From assembly GCF_012971745.1 (NCBI RefSeq), contig NZ_CP048834.1, forward strand, positions 992,001-1,056,000: DNA of 64,000 bases. The letters are read 5' to 3'. Shown here in pieces: positions 43,836 to 52,297 of this stretch (position 1 is its first letter; every line of letters starts with the position of its first letter). Both the position numbers and the translations under genes were made by a program. Below the pieces are notes generated by a model. The model saw only the letters and a list, made by a program, of their open reading frames with translations. It searched no databases and had not been told where the DNA came from. The DNA comes from Starkeya sp. ORNL1 (GTDB lineage: Bacteria; Pseudomonadota; Alphaproteobacteria; Rhizobiales; Xanthobacteraceae).

Positions 43836-46229
43836 TCACATCTCCTTCGCAGTCGGGAATTTCCATGTTCCGTCCAGCACCTCGGCACGTGGCCGATAGA
43901 GCCGAACCATGTAATTCCAGCCCGGCATGACCGGCAGGCAGTTCGGCACCTTTCCATCGCAGCCGCCGAACTGAACCACCACGCTCCCGTCCGAATCCTT
44001 GGCAGCCGTTATGTTGTTGATGTTGTACGCGTTCAGATCGTTCTTCTGGTAGTATCCCTGGGCGTTATAGAGGCTGATCGACCAGAATGCGTCGACCGGA
44101 ACGTCCCTTACGGCAAGCCTGTAGATCGTGTTGCCGTCATTCTTCGCAGGCACCACGTTGAGATACAGGGCCTCCGTCTCGGGATTTCCGCCCCAGGCGG
44201 ATGCTGACCCAAGGAGGCGGCGCACGGGGTCGACGTCTTCCTTCCGACCAAACATGTGCTTGGTGTCCGGAAGCGTGGAAGCAAGCGCCCGCAACGCGTC
44301 GCGAACCTTCTTCTGGCTGACCGGATCCCAGTTCGGGACCTCGAAGCTTCCCGGTCCTCCCGGCTGACTGACCTTTATCGCGTCCTGCAAGGCGTGGACG
44401 GCGGCGACGTCCTTTGCGTCGTTGGGGTCGACGAGGATGCGGATGCCGGCGACCACGTAGCGCGTGCCGATCTGGTCCTTGCTCAGCGTGTGCTCGCCAG
44501 CCCCATAGCTCACCGAATGGGTGTACTGGTCTTCATCGATGATCTGGAGTGACAGGAAGCGTGTGCCCGGATCGGGAAGGGAAATGGTGACCGGGCCGGC
44601 GTCGAGATCGAACACCGCACTTGTGTAGAGCGTGTCCCGGTTGAGCCGGACCACGTCCTGATGATCGATCGAGGCCGGCTCGCGACGATGGGAGAGTTTG
44701 CCGAGACCGCCCTGCTTCACGAGGTTCGAGAAATACAGGTCGCTCTCGGCGCGCGCGAAATTATCGGCCGTGACCGGGACTGTCGCGACCGGCGACGCGC
44801 CGCCTGCCCCGCCTGTGGACGCGGCCGCCGCCACCTTCTCCACGTCGGGCAGTTTCCAGCTCTTGTCGAACAGTGGTTTCTCCGGCCCATAGAGCCGGAA
44901 CATGAGCTCGAACTCGCGGTTCGGATCGGTCGGCACCCAGTTCGCCTCCTTGCCGGCCGGTGCCTTCGGCCCGAAATAGACGTCGACCGAGCCGTCCGGG
45001 TTCTTCTCGACGCCCGCGGAGATGGAGGCGACGCTGGCGCGGTGCATGTTGCGCACCAGCGCGTGGGTGTCGCGGTCATAGACGGTAGCGGACCAGTATT
45101 GCTTGACCGGCGCGTTCGGCGGCACGGTGAGGCGATAGGTGCCGGCACCGTCGAACGGATTGCCGTCCTTGTCCTTGCTGGTCAGCAGATAGAATTGCGC
45201 GGTGCCGAGCCGCTTGATGCCGGTAAAGCCGAGCGTGTAGCTCACGCCGCGTACGTCGACCATATAGATGTCGTTGTCGGCATAGCCGTTCTGCACACTC
45301 TTCGCGAAATCGGCCCGGGCCGCCGGAAACCAGCGAATCCCGGCATTCATCACCGGGAAGCCCTGATCATATTGATCCGAGAGCCAGGCATGGGCCTCAC
45401 GCGCGGCGGCGTTCAGCGCCTCTTCGGTCTTGGCATCTGGATTGTAGGGCTTGCCTTTCTCGATGCCGATCGTCTTCAGCTGATCGATCATGGCGCGGTC
45501 GCGCGGCAACCAGGGCTCGCTCTGCACGATGCGGTCGAGATTGCGGTAGAAGCTCGCATCGTACTTGATCGTCGTGTCGAACAGCGTGCCCGACGCATCG
45601 ACGAAATTGGTCGGCGGCGGACTGGCCGCCTTGGCCAGCGGATAGACCTTGATCTGCTTGCCATAGGCGACCGACTTCGCAATGTCCTCGTCGCTGTGGC
45701 TCTTGAGGTTCGAGCGCATCAGCGCGAAGCCGCTGAAGGTGTCCGACGGCAGGGCGATATAGCCCTTCGGCACCTTGCCGGTGTAGCCCGGCGGCAGGAT
45801 CAGGTACTTGCCGCCCTTGCCCTTGTCGGCGCCTTCAGGGCCGGCATCCTCGAGCGGCATCTGCCAGACATTGACAATATTGCCGGCAATCGAGCCGCCG
45901 ACCGCAGGCGGGATATCGATCACGATCGGGCCGTCCTTCACGTTCCAGAAGGACATGAAGTAGATCGCGTCGGGATTGGGCGTCAGCGTCTGGTTCTTCC
46001 AGTCAGCCGGACGCGACCAGAAGACGACATCGTTCGGCTTGGCAGTGGTCTTGCTCAAGGCTTCCTGCAGCATCAGGTCGGCATTCACCGCCGGCATGCC
46101 CCAGATCATCGCCTCGACGCCGCGGCGCTCGATCATGCGGCGGGCGAGATCGTCGGATGAGGACGCCTGCGCCAGGGCGCCGAATGCCGTGAATGACAAG
46201 AAGATAGTCGCCGCGATCATCTTCTTCAT
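43836..46229 (-). CDS. Exported double DUF1254/DUF1214 protein
   Basis: A 797-residue exported protein (signal peptide MKKMIAATIFLSFTAFGALAQA). The first part is DUF1254 (about residues 30-170, AMIWGMPAVNADLM), then a DUF1214 region (about 330-470, GAGTYRLTVPPNAPVKQYWS). A second unit follows after a Gly/Ala hinge near 495: a short DUF1254-like part (NFARAESDLYFSN) and a second DUF1214 (YRLAVRDVPVDAFWSISLYN, near 700). Single units are usually 330-480 residues, so this is a tandem fusion. Both units end in the PLF/EVLDG motif with trailing W. The enzymatic role is unknown. Start preceded by a GGGAG site. Confidence 0.85.
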   Translation of the reverse strand: MKKMIAATIFLSFTAFGALAQASSSDDLARRMIERRGVEAMIWGMPAVNADLMLQEALSKTTAKPNDVVFWSRPADWKNQTLTPNPDAIYFMSFWNVKDGPIVIDIPPAVGGSIAGNIVNVWQMPLEDAGPEGADKGKGGKYLILPPGYTGKVPKGYIALPSDTFSGFALMRSNLKSHSDEDIAKSVAYGKQIKVYPLAKAASPPPTNFVDASGTLFDTTIKYDASFYRNLDRIVQSEPWLPRDRAMIDQLKTIGIEKGKPYNPDAKTEEALNAAAREAHAWLSDQYDQGFPVMNAGIRWFPAARADFAKSVQNGYADNDIYMVDVRGVSYTLGFTGIKRLGTAQFYLLTSKDKDGNPFDGAGTYRLTVPPNAPVKQYWSATVYDRDTHALVRNMHRASVASISAGVEKNPDGSVDVYFGPKAPAGKEANWVPTDPNREFELMFRLYGPEKPLFDKSWKLPDVEKVAAAASTGGAGGASPVATVPVTADNFARAESDLYFSNLVKQGGLGKLSHRREPASIDHQDVVRLNRDTLYTSAVFDLDAGPVTISLPDPGTRFLSLQIIDEDQYTHSVSYGAGEHTLSKDQIGTRYVVAGIRILVDPNDAKDVAAVHALQDAIKVSQPGGPGSFEVPNWDPVSQKKVRDALRALASTLPDTKHMFGRKEDVDPVRRLLGSASAWGGNPETEALYLNVVPAKNDGNTIYRLAVRDVPVDAFWSISLYNAQGYYQKNDLNAYNINNITAAKDSDGSVVVQFGGCDGKVPNCLPVMPGWNYMVRLYRPRAEVLDGTWKFPTAKEM

Positions 46230-46328
46230 GTGGCCGCTCCCATAGATGCATTTGCGAGGCCGCATCCGCGCCAGGCAACCGGGCACTCCCGGCTCGAGCA
46301 GATCCCCGAAGTCACGCGGTGGCGGATG

Positions 46329-46357
46329 GAGCGGCAGGGCGAATCGCCCCGCCGCTC
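46329..46357. terminator. Strong hairpin between sulfatase and DUF1254 genes
   Basis: GAGCGGCAGGGCG-AAT-CGCCCCGCCGCTC is a 13-bp stem with one mismatch and a 3-base loop. It lies 20 bases past the sulfatase stop and 100 bases before the DUF1254 start, both on the minus strand. No T-run follows on the minus strand, so it may be an mRNA-stabilising or partial terminator element that lowers expression of the downstream genes. Confidence 0.5.
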
Positions 46358-46376
46358 GCTTCATTGCGAGGACATC

Positions 46377-47942
46377 CTAGTTCGGAAGCTGCCGCATCAT
46401 CTGTTCGGTGATCTGGTCGATCGAGAAACTCGCCGGCTTCTGCGCCGGTGGGTAGTCCTTGAAGGTCGAAAGGAACTGCGCCACCAGCGCCTGCACCGGC
46501 ACCACCAGGAAGGAATGGCGCAGCGACCAGTCCCAATAGGTGTTGGAGGTGATCGGTGCCCGCTCGAACGGGTCCATACGGAGATTGATGATGGTTGGCA
46601 GGCGTCCACAATCGAACTGTGCCTGCCAGACCCGCAGCGTGCCCTCCACGCGTTGCTCGCAGAAATTGAACTTCCAGTTCTGGTAGCGGACGGCGACCAG
46701 CTGATTGTCGTCATTGAAGTAGAAGAAGCTGTCACGCGCCGATTTGTCGGTCTGGCCGGTCAGCAAAGGGAGCTGGTTGAAGCCATCGAGATGGACCTTG
46801 TAGGTCCGACCGTTCAGGCTCCAGCCGTCCAGCAATCGTTTCGTCACATCCGGATCACCGGCTGCCGCCAGCAAGGTCGGAAACCAGTCGAGGCCGGAGA
46901 CAATCTCCGTCGAGATCACGCCCGGCTTGATATGGCCGGGCCATCTCACCATGGCCGGAACCCGATAGGCACCTTCCCAATTTGTGTTCTTCTCGCCACG
47001 GAACGGGGTCATCGCGCCATCCGGCCACGAATTCATGTGAGGACCGTTGTCGGTGCTGTAGATCACGATGGTGTTGTTTTCGACACCAAGGTCCTTCAGC
47101 TTCTGCAGCAGCTTGCCGACGTCGCCGTCATGTTCGAGCATGCCGTCGAAATATTCGGAGATGCCGCTCTTGCCGAGCATTTCCGGGCGCACATGCGTGT
47201 AGAGATGCATGCGGGTGGTGTTCATCCAGGTGAAGAACGGCTTGCCGGCCTTCACCTGGCGATCCATGAAATCCATCGCGGCGTTGGTGGTCTCGTCGTC
47301 GATGGTCTCCATCCGCTTTATGGTCAGCGGACCAGTGTCCTCGATCTTGCCGTCGGCACTCGACTTGATGACGCCGCGCGGGCCGTATTTCTTGCGGAAC
47401 GCGGGATCCTTCGGATAGTCCGGATTCTCCGGCTCCTCTTCGGCATTGAGGTGGTAAAGGTTGCCGAAGAACTCGTCGAAACCGTGCGCCGTCGGCAGGA
47501 ACTCATCCTTGTCGCCGAGATGGTTCTTGCCGAACTGGCCGGTGGCGTAACCGAGCGGTTTTAGCGCCTCGGCAATTGTGATGTTCTGCGCTCGCAAGCC
47601 GAGATCGGCGCCCGGCAATCCGACCTTCGAGAGGCCGGTGCGCAGCGTCGCTTCGCCGGTGATGAAGGTAGAGCGCCCCGCCGTACAACTCTGCTCCGCA
47701 TAGTAATCGGTGAAGATCATGCCATCGCGCGCAATGCTGTCGATATTCGGCGTGCGATACCCCATCAGCCCCATCGAGTAGGCGCTGACATTCGTCAAGC
47801 CGACGTCATCGCCGAAAATGACGAGGATGTTCGGCTTTGCCGTCTGCGCCGGCGGCGCTGTCTGCGCCGAACTGACGCTTACCAATCCGGCAAGTCCGCC
47901 GCATAGGATCGCGGCCGATGCCAATAGCTTTCCAATCCGCAT
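46377..47942 (-). CDS. Exported arylsulfatase-type sulfatase (first)
   Basis: A 521-residue type I sulfatase with a Sec signal (about residues 1-27). The metal-binding Asp pair is in VIFGDDVG (45-46), and the formylglycine precursor Cys86 sits in SCTAGRSTF, the CxAxR form of the C-x-P/A-x-R motif. Further motifs are GYATGQFGKNHLGD and YSTDNGPHMN. It needs the Cys converted to formylglycine before export; no maturase gene is in the window. The start at 47,942 has a GGGAGG site. Closely similar to the sulfatase encoded immediately upstream, indicating duplication. Substrate unknown. Confidence 0.93.
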   Translation of the reverse strand: MRIGKLLASAAILCGGLAGLVSVSSAQTAPPAQTAKPNILVIFGDDVGLTNVSAYSMGLMGYRTPNIDSIARDGMIFTDYYAEQSCTAGRSTFITGEATLRTGLSKVGLPGADLGLRAQNITIAEALKPLGYATGQFGKNHLGDKDEFLPTAHGFDEFFGNLYHLNAEEEPENPDYPKDPAFRKKYGPRGVIKSSADGKIEDTGPLTIKRMETIDDETTNAAMDFMDRQVKAGKPFFTWMNTTRMHLYTHVRPEMLGKSGISEYFDGMLEHDGDVGKLLQKLKDLGVENNTIVIYSTDNGPHMNSWPDGAMTPFRGEKNTNWEGAYRVPAMVRWPGHIKPGVISTEIVSGLDWFPTLLAAAGDPDVTKRLLDGWSLNGRTYKVHLDGFNQLPLLTGQTDKSARDSFFYFNDDNQLVAVRYQNWKFNFCEQRVEGTLRVWQAQFDCGRLPTIINLRMDPFERAPITSNTYWDWSLRHSFLVVPVQALVAQFLSTFKDYPPAQKPASFSIDQITEQMMRQLPN

Positions 47943-47960
47943 AACGCCCTCCCTGTTACG

Positions 47961-48075
47961 CCTCAGAACGGCACGACGTAGCCTAGCCGTAATCGTCGTA
48001 GATGGCGGCCCACTTCCTCCGGCCGCCTGCACGCACTTGCGACGTGAAGATCGCGAACTTCACCCGCACCTAGAA
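47961..48075 (-). pseudogene. Remnant of the 3' end of a yiaV-like gene
   Basis: Between the two sulfatase genes, 21 bases (47,961-47,981) are identical to the end of the intact yiaV gene (49,887-49,907), encoding the C terminus YVVPF and its stop. Further upstream the fragment GGTGCGGGTGAAG matches the codons for VRVK in yiaV, and a segment reading AAIYDDYG matches AAIYTDHV. The pieces are in different frames and separated by deletions. This looks like a decayed second copy of yiaV, left by duplication of a sulfatase-yiaV unit. Confidence 0.6.
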
Positions 48076-48168
48076 AGGCACTGCGGTGATCGCCGCCGGC
48101 GGCGTAACGCCCTCTCATTCGGACGCCTCTCTCTTTTGAGGTGTCGCCTGCCTTTTCCATTCCGGACC

Positions 48169-49818
48169 TCACCGCACAGGCGTCATCCTCTCCACCTCCT
48201 GGAGGCGCTTCAGCGCCGCCTGTTGGCGCAACATGCCGTAGTTGATGCCACTTGCATTGAGCGAACTACCTTCCTGGAATGGGAACTGGTCGAAGTCGGA
48301 GAAGAACTCCTTGATCTTTCCTTGGATGGGCACGAGCAGCCACATGTTGCGGGCAAGAAATTCAAGAGCGCCGCCACCTTCCTTCATTGCCCGTTCATAC
48401 GGGTCCATGCGCAGATTCGCGATCAACGCCCAACCGGGGGTCTCGCGCGTAGCCGTTGCGATGTTGCCTTCACTTGCCACCGCGAAACTCAGCTTCCAGT
48501 CATTCCACCGGATAGCATTGAGATTTCCGCCCTGATCGAAGTAGTACATGACATCGCGCGGCGGCACCTTGGCCCCACCCTTGAGCAGAGGTGTCAGATC
48601 GTAACCGTCAAGATGCACCTTGAAAGTCTTGGTTCCCGCGTTGAAGCCTGCCTTCATTTTCTCGGCCAAGTCAGGGATACCCGCCGCCGCGGCGAAGGTC
48701 GGCATCCAGTCCATCAGCGTAACGATATCGTTGACCTGGCTGCCCGGCTTCACCACGCCCGGCCAGCGCACCATCATCGGGATGCGCATGCCGCCTTCCC
48801 AGGTCGTGCCCTTTTCGCCATGAAACGGGGTCATCGCCCCATCCGGCCACAGTGCGAGTTCTGCGCCGTTATCCGTCGTGTAGAGCACGATGGTATCGTC
48901 CGCGATCCCAAGGTCATCGAGTTGCTTCAGCAACTGCCCGACGTGGCCATCGTGTTCCGCCATGCCATCGGCCTCAAGGCCCTTGCCTGTCTTTCCCGTG
49001 CTCTCCGGCTTGAGGTGGGTAAAGATGTGCATGCGCGTGGCGTTGAACCAGACGAAGAAGGGCTTGCTCGCCTTGTTCTGGCGATCAATGAAATCTTTTG
49101 CCGCCGCAAGGAATTCCTCGTCGATCGTCTCCATGCGCTTTGTATCGAGCGGCCCGGTGTCTTCGATCCGTCCGTCCGCATGGGAATGGATAACCCCCCG
49201 AGGCCCGTACTGCTTTCGGAAGGCCGGATCCTTCGGGTAGAAATAGCCCTCCGGCTCTTCCTCCGCATTGAGGTGGTAGAGATTGCCGAAGAACTCGTCG
49301 AAGCCGTGATTGGTCGGCAAATGCTGGTCTTGATCGCCAAGATGGTTCTTGCCGAATTGGCCGGTGGCGTAGCCCTTGGTTTTCATCACGTCCGCGATGG
49401 TCGGCATCCAGTCCGTAATCCCATGCGGGTCGCCGGGCATGCCGATGGTAAGTAGGCCGGTCCGGAAAGGCTCCTGGCCGAGAATGAATGACGCCCGCCC
49501 GGCCGTGCAGCTCTGCTGCCCGTAGGAATCGGTGAAGATGGCGCCTTCAGCGGCAATCCTGTCGATGTTCGGCGTGCGATAGCCCATCAGACCCATGGTG
49601 TAGGCGCTGATTTGCGAAATGCCGATATCGTCGCCGAAAATCACCAGAATGTTCGGAGCTTTACCTGAGGCCGGTGCAGCTGTCTGAGCCGGCGTTTGGG
49701 CTTGGGCAATCGCGGTGCCGCTTATTGTGGATGCAGCGACAAGTGCGGTTGTTCCCGTCAGCAGCGAACGCCTGCTCACGGAACCGCTTTCACCAGCATT
49801 GTTCGACTTCTCAGCCAT
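48169..49818 (-). CDS. Exported arylsulfatase-type sulfatase (second, Tat signal)
   Basis: A 549-residue sulfatase with a twin-arginine signal (VSRRSLLTGTTALVAAS, cleavage near residue 40). Metal Asp pair in VIFGDDIG (63-64), formylglycine Cys104 in SCTAGRASF, and motifs GYATGQFGKNHLGDQD and YTTDNGAEL. Its core is strongly similar to the first sulfatase, which has instead a Sec-type signal. Tat export fits folding and formylglycine formation in the cytoplasm. It follows yiaV by about 70 bases and is followed by a yiaV remnant. Confidence 0.93.
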   Translation of the reverse strand: MAEKSNNAGESGSVSRRSLLTGTTALVAASTISGTAIAQAQTPAQTAAPASGKAPNILVIFGDDIGISQISAYTMGLMGYRTPNIDRIAAEGAIFTDSYGQQSCTAGRASFILGQEPFRTGLLTIGMPGDPHGITDWMPTIADVMKTKGYATGQFGKNHLGDQDQHLPTNHGFDEFFGNLYHLNAEEEPEGYFYPKDPAFRKQYGPRGVIHSHADGRIEDTGPLDTKRMETIDEEFLAAAKDFIDRQNKASKPFFVWFNATRMHIFTHLKPESTGKTGKGLEADGMAEHDGHVGQLLKQLDDLGIADDTIVLYTTDNGAELALWPDGAMTPFHGEKGTTWEGGMRIPMMVRWPGVVKPGSQVNDIVTLMDWMPTFAAAAGIPDLAEKMKAGFNAGTKTFKVHLDGYDLTPLLKGGAKVPPRDVMYYFDQGGNLNAIRWNDWKLSFAVASEGNIATATRETPGWALIANLRMDPYERAMKEGGGALEFLARNMWLLVPIQGKIKEFFSDFDQFPFQEGSSLNASGINYGMLRQQAALKRLQEVERMTPVR

Positions 49819-49888
49819 CCTTGCCTCCGACAGCTATTGCCTCGAATGAATTCTCAGGTGAACTGGAAATTCAGCGGTCTCTCCAGCC

Positions 49889-50830
49889 TCAGAACGGCAC
49901 GACGTAGTTCACGATCGCTTCCTGCCGCAGCACCACCTGGCGGATGATGTGGCTGGCCTTGACGTGGTCGGTGTAGATCGCCGCACTGCCGGCGCTGCCC
50001 GCCGGCAGGCGCTCGCCGAGTTTCGGATCGTCGAGCTTCACCCGCACCACGAACGGCGCGGCATTGATCTGCACCGGCGCGGCCGCGGTGCCGGATGGCG
50101 CCGCCTGCCCGCTGGCGATCGCCTGCAGCACGGTCTCGACGCTGCCGGTGAAGACCTCGCCCGGAAGATATTTGAAGGTGATCTCGACCTTCTGCCCCGG
50201 CGCGATGTAGCGCGCATAGATTTGCGGCACCTCGACCACGGTCACGGTCTCGGAGGTGTCGATGAAGGCCATGACCGGCGAGAGCGTGAGGTTCGACACC
50301 CGGGCGCCCTTGCGCAGCGTGACATTGGTGACGTAGCCATCGGACGGCGCACGTACCGTGGTCTTGTCGAGGTTCCATTTGGCGCCGTCGACCTGGGCTT
50401 TCAGCTGGTCGACCTCGCTCTGGCGCTGCTCGACATTGAATTCGGGGGAAGCCTGTTTCCGGGCGAGCTCGGTCATCTGCCCGAGCCGCAATTCGGCGAG
50501 CTTCAGCTGCGCCTCCAGCGCGCCGAGTTGCGCCTGATAGGGCGTGGGGTCGATCTTGAAGAGGACATCCCCGGCCTTGAGCGGGGTGTTCGGCGCGACC
50601 GGTACCTCGGTCACCTCACCGGCAACGTTGGGCACGATCTGCACTGACTGCCGGCCGATAATGGCAGCACCTGCCGGCGCCCCCCACCCCATCGGGATGA
50701 ACAGCCCGACCAGCAGGACAAGCAGCACGAGGATGGGGGAAATCTTCCAGAACAGATTGCTGGGAACGATCTTGAGCCAGATCAGGATCACCAGGATCAG
50801 TATGTACGCATTGAGCAGGAAGACGATCAT
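49889..50830 (-). CDS. yiaV: HlyD-type membrane fusion protein, YiaV-like
   Basis: A 313-residue periplasmic adaptor with two N-terminal membrane segments (about residues 2-22 and 30-48), a barrel-sandwich hybrid domain (VEIVP-type strand VQIVPNVAGEVTEVPVAP), a coiled-coil hairpin (about residues 100-150) and a beta-barrel. The C terminus is NYVVPF. It overlaps the DUF3302 gene by ATGA, the same pairing as E. coli yiaW-yiaV. Such adaptors usually join inner- and outer-membrane export partners; no matching permease is in the window. Confidence 0.88.
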   Translation of the reverse strand: MIVFLLNAYILILVILIWLKIVPSNLFWKISPILVLLVLLVGLFIPMGWGAPAGAAIIGRQSVQIVPNVAGEVTEVPVAPNTPLKAGDVLFKIDPTPYQAQLGALEAQLKLAELRLGQMTELARKQASPEFNVEQRQSEVDQLKAQVDGAKWNLDKTTVRAPSDGYVTNVTLRKGARVSNLTLSPVMAFIDTSETVTVVEVPQIYARYIAPGQKVEITFKYLPGEVFTGSVETVLQAIASGQAAPSGTAAAPVQINAAPFVVRVKLDDPKLGERLPAGSAGSAAIYTDHVKASHIIRQVVLRQEAIVNYVVPF

Positions 50831-51117
50831 GGGACCGGCTCCTGCCGGCCCGTCGCCGGCCGCGCCGGCACGTCGACATAGGCCCAGATGAAGGCCAGCG
50901 GCCACAGCACGAAGCCAAAGATCAAGGTGATCCAGCCGGCTACGGATACTGCCTCGGCCCATGGATGACCGCGCTTGCGCGCGACATATCCGGGCGCCAT
51001 GCCGAGTATGATGAAGATGCCGACCGCTGAAGCGATCGCTACCACAAGAACAATGATGGCGAATATATCGATGAACGCCACGACACGACCCCCGTCGGCT
51101 CCAAATCTAGGCGCCAT
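50827..51117 (-). CDS. yiaW: DUF3302 small inner-membrane protein, YiaW-like
   Basis: A 96-residue protein (from the ATG at 51,117) or 84 residues (from the GTG at 51,081, which follows a GGGGG tract). Two membrane helices: FIDIFAIIVLVVAIASAVGIF and AGWITLIFGFVLWPLAFIWA, separated by the cytoplasmic APGYVARKRGHPWAEA loop, the DUF3302 hallmark. It overlaps yiaV and is the first gene of the long minus-strand array. Probably a partner of the YiaV adaptor. Confidence 0.82.
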   Translation of the reverse strand: MAPRFGADGGRVVAFIDIFAIIVLVVAIASAVGIFIILGMAPGYVARKRGHPWAEAVSVAGWITLIFGFVLWPLAFIWAYVDVPARPATGRQEPVP

Positions 51118-51247
51118 GGAGGCAAAGGAAAGAAAAATATTTATGTCAGCCTGAATGACCTACCAGGCTGGACAGCGCGTACAATTAAAAGTTGTTACAA
51201 CATCGTAGCAATATTTCAGGATCATTCAAGGTGTCGACAGTACAAAT

Positions 51248-51276
51248 CGGGACCGCGATCGACGACCGCGATCCCG
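51248..51276. terminator. Imperfect hairpin downstream of choX
   Basis: CGGGACCGCGATC and GACCGCGATCCCG form a stem of 13 positions with two mismatches, 22 bases after the choX stop on the minus strand. The bases beyond it are T-richer on the transcribed strand. This fits the end of the betC-choX operon. Confidence 0.4.
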
Positions 51277-51298
51277 AGCCGGCAGCCTTGCCGCAGAC

Positions 51299-52261
51299 TT
51301 ATACCCCTAGCGCCTTCTTCACGGCCGTCATCCCGTCCTGCCCATCGCGCGTGCTCACGCCGGCAAGCCATGGCACGATCAGCTCCGGCTTGCTCTTGAG
51401 ATAGGCCTTCGCCGCGGCCTTGGCGTCGCTGCCATTGTCCAGGATCCCACCCATGATGGTGTTCTCCATCGGCACGTTGAAGGTAAGCTGGTTCATCAAT
51501 TTCGCCACGTTCGGGCAATCGGCCGCGTAACCCTTGCGGGTGATGGTGTAGATCGAGGACGCACCGTAGTTGGCACCGAAATACTCGTCTCCGCCCGAGA
51601 GATAGACGAGGTCGAAATTGGTGTTCATCGGATGCGGCTCCCAGGCGAGGAACACGATCCAATCCTTGCGCTTGCCGGCCCGCGTCACCTGGCTGAGCAT
51701 GCCCTGCTCGCTCGATTCCACCAGCGTCCAGCCGTCGAGGCCGAACTGCTTCGCCGTGATCATCTTCTGGATGTTCTGGTTCGAGGGGGCGCCAGGCTCG
51801 ATGCCATAGATCTTCTTGTCGAACTTGTCGGCGTTCTTGGCCAGGTCGGCGAAATTGGCGACGCCGGCATCCGCCACATATTTCGGCACCGCCAGAGTGA
51901 AGCGGATCTGCTCCAGGTTCTGATGCAGCACGACGATGTCGCCGCTCGCGGTCAGCGGCTCGACGAAGCGCTTCTGCGCCGGCATCCAGTTGCCGAGGAA
52001 CACGTCGAGCTGGCGGTTCTTCAGCGCTTCGAAGGTGACCGGAACCGCCAGCGTCTCGACCTTCTGCTTGTAGCCGAGCGCCTCCAGCAGCACGCCCGCA
52101 ACGGCATTGGTCGAGGTGATGTCGGTCCAGCCGGGATCGGACATGCGCACCGTGGTGCAGGCTTCCGGCTCCGCGGCTGCGGCGCGCTCGGAGAACAGAG
52201 ACGTGCCCAGCGGGAGCACCAAAGCGGACATGCAGAGCAGGCGTAGCAGCGTCTTCGACAT
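51299..52261 (-). CDS. choX: Choline/betaine ABC transporter substrate-binding protein ChoX
   Basis: A 320-residue periplasmic binding protein with a signal peptide ending SERAAAAEP. The mature part fits the ChoX/OpuAC family: VRMSDPGWTDITSTNAVAGVLLEALGY-type start, LGNWMPAQ and the aromatic-rich FLAWEPHPMN region that forms the cation box for choline. It lies 36 bases after betC, and together with the LysR gene forms the known choline-sulfate module. The permease and ATPase partners are not in the window, as is usual for this module. Confidence 0.92.
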   Translation of the reverse strand: MSKTLLRLLCMSALVLPLGTSLFSERAAAAEPEACTTVRMSDPGWTDITSTNAVAGVLLEALGYKQKVETLAVPVTFEALKNRQLDVFLGNWMPAQKRFVEPLTASGDIVVLHQNLEQIRFTLAVPKYVADAGVANFADLAKNADKFDKKIYGIEPGAPSNQNIQKMITAKQFGLDGWTLVESSEQGMLSQVTRAGKRKDWIVFLAWEPHPMNTNFDLVYLSGGDEYFGANYGASSIYTITRKGYAADCPNVAKLMNQLTFNVPMENTIMGGILDNGSDAKAAAKAYLKSKPELIVPWLAGVSTRDGQDGMTAVKKALGV

Positions 52262-52297
52262 TTCCGTCTCCCTCGTGTGTCCAGTCTGATATGCGGT

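Noticed and set aside
47818..49455. Long plus-strand frame opposite the sulfatases (also 44,661-46,160 and 52,277-54,067)
   Set aside because: These frames are antisense to sulfatase, DUF1254 and betC genes with intact catalytic motifs, and have no ribosome site or domain.
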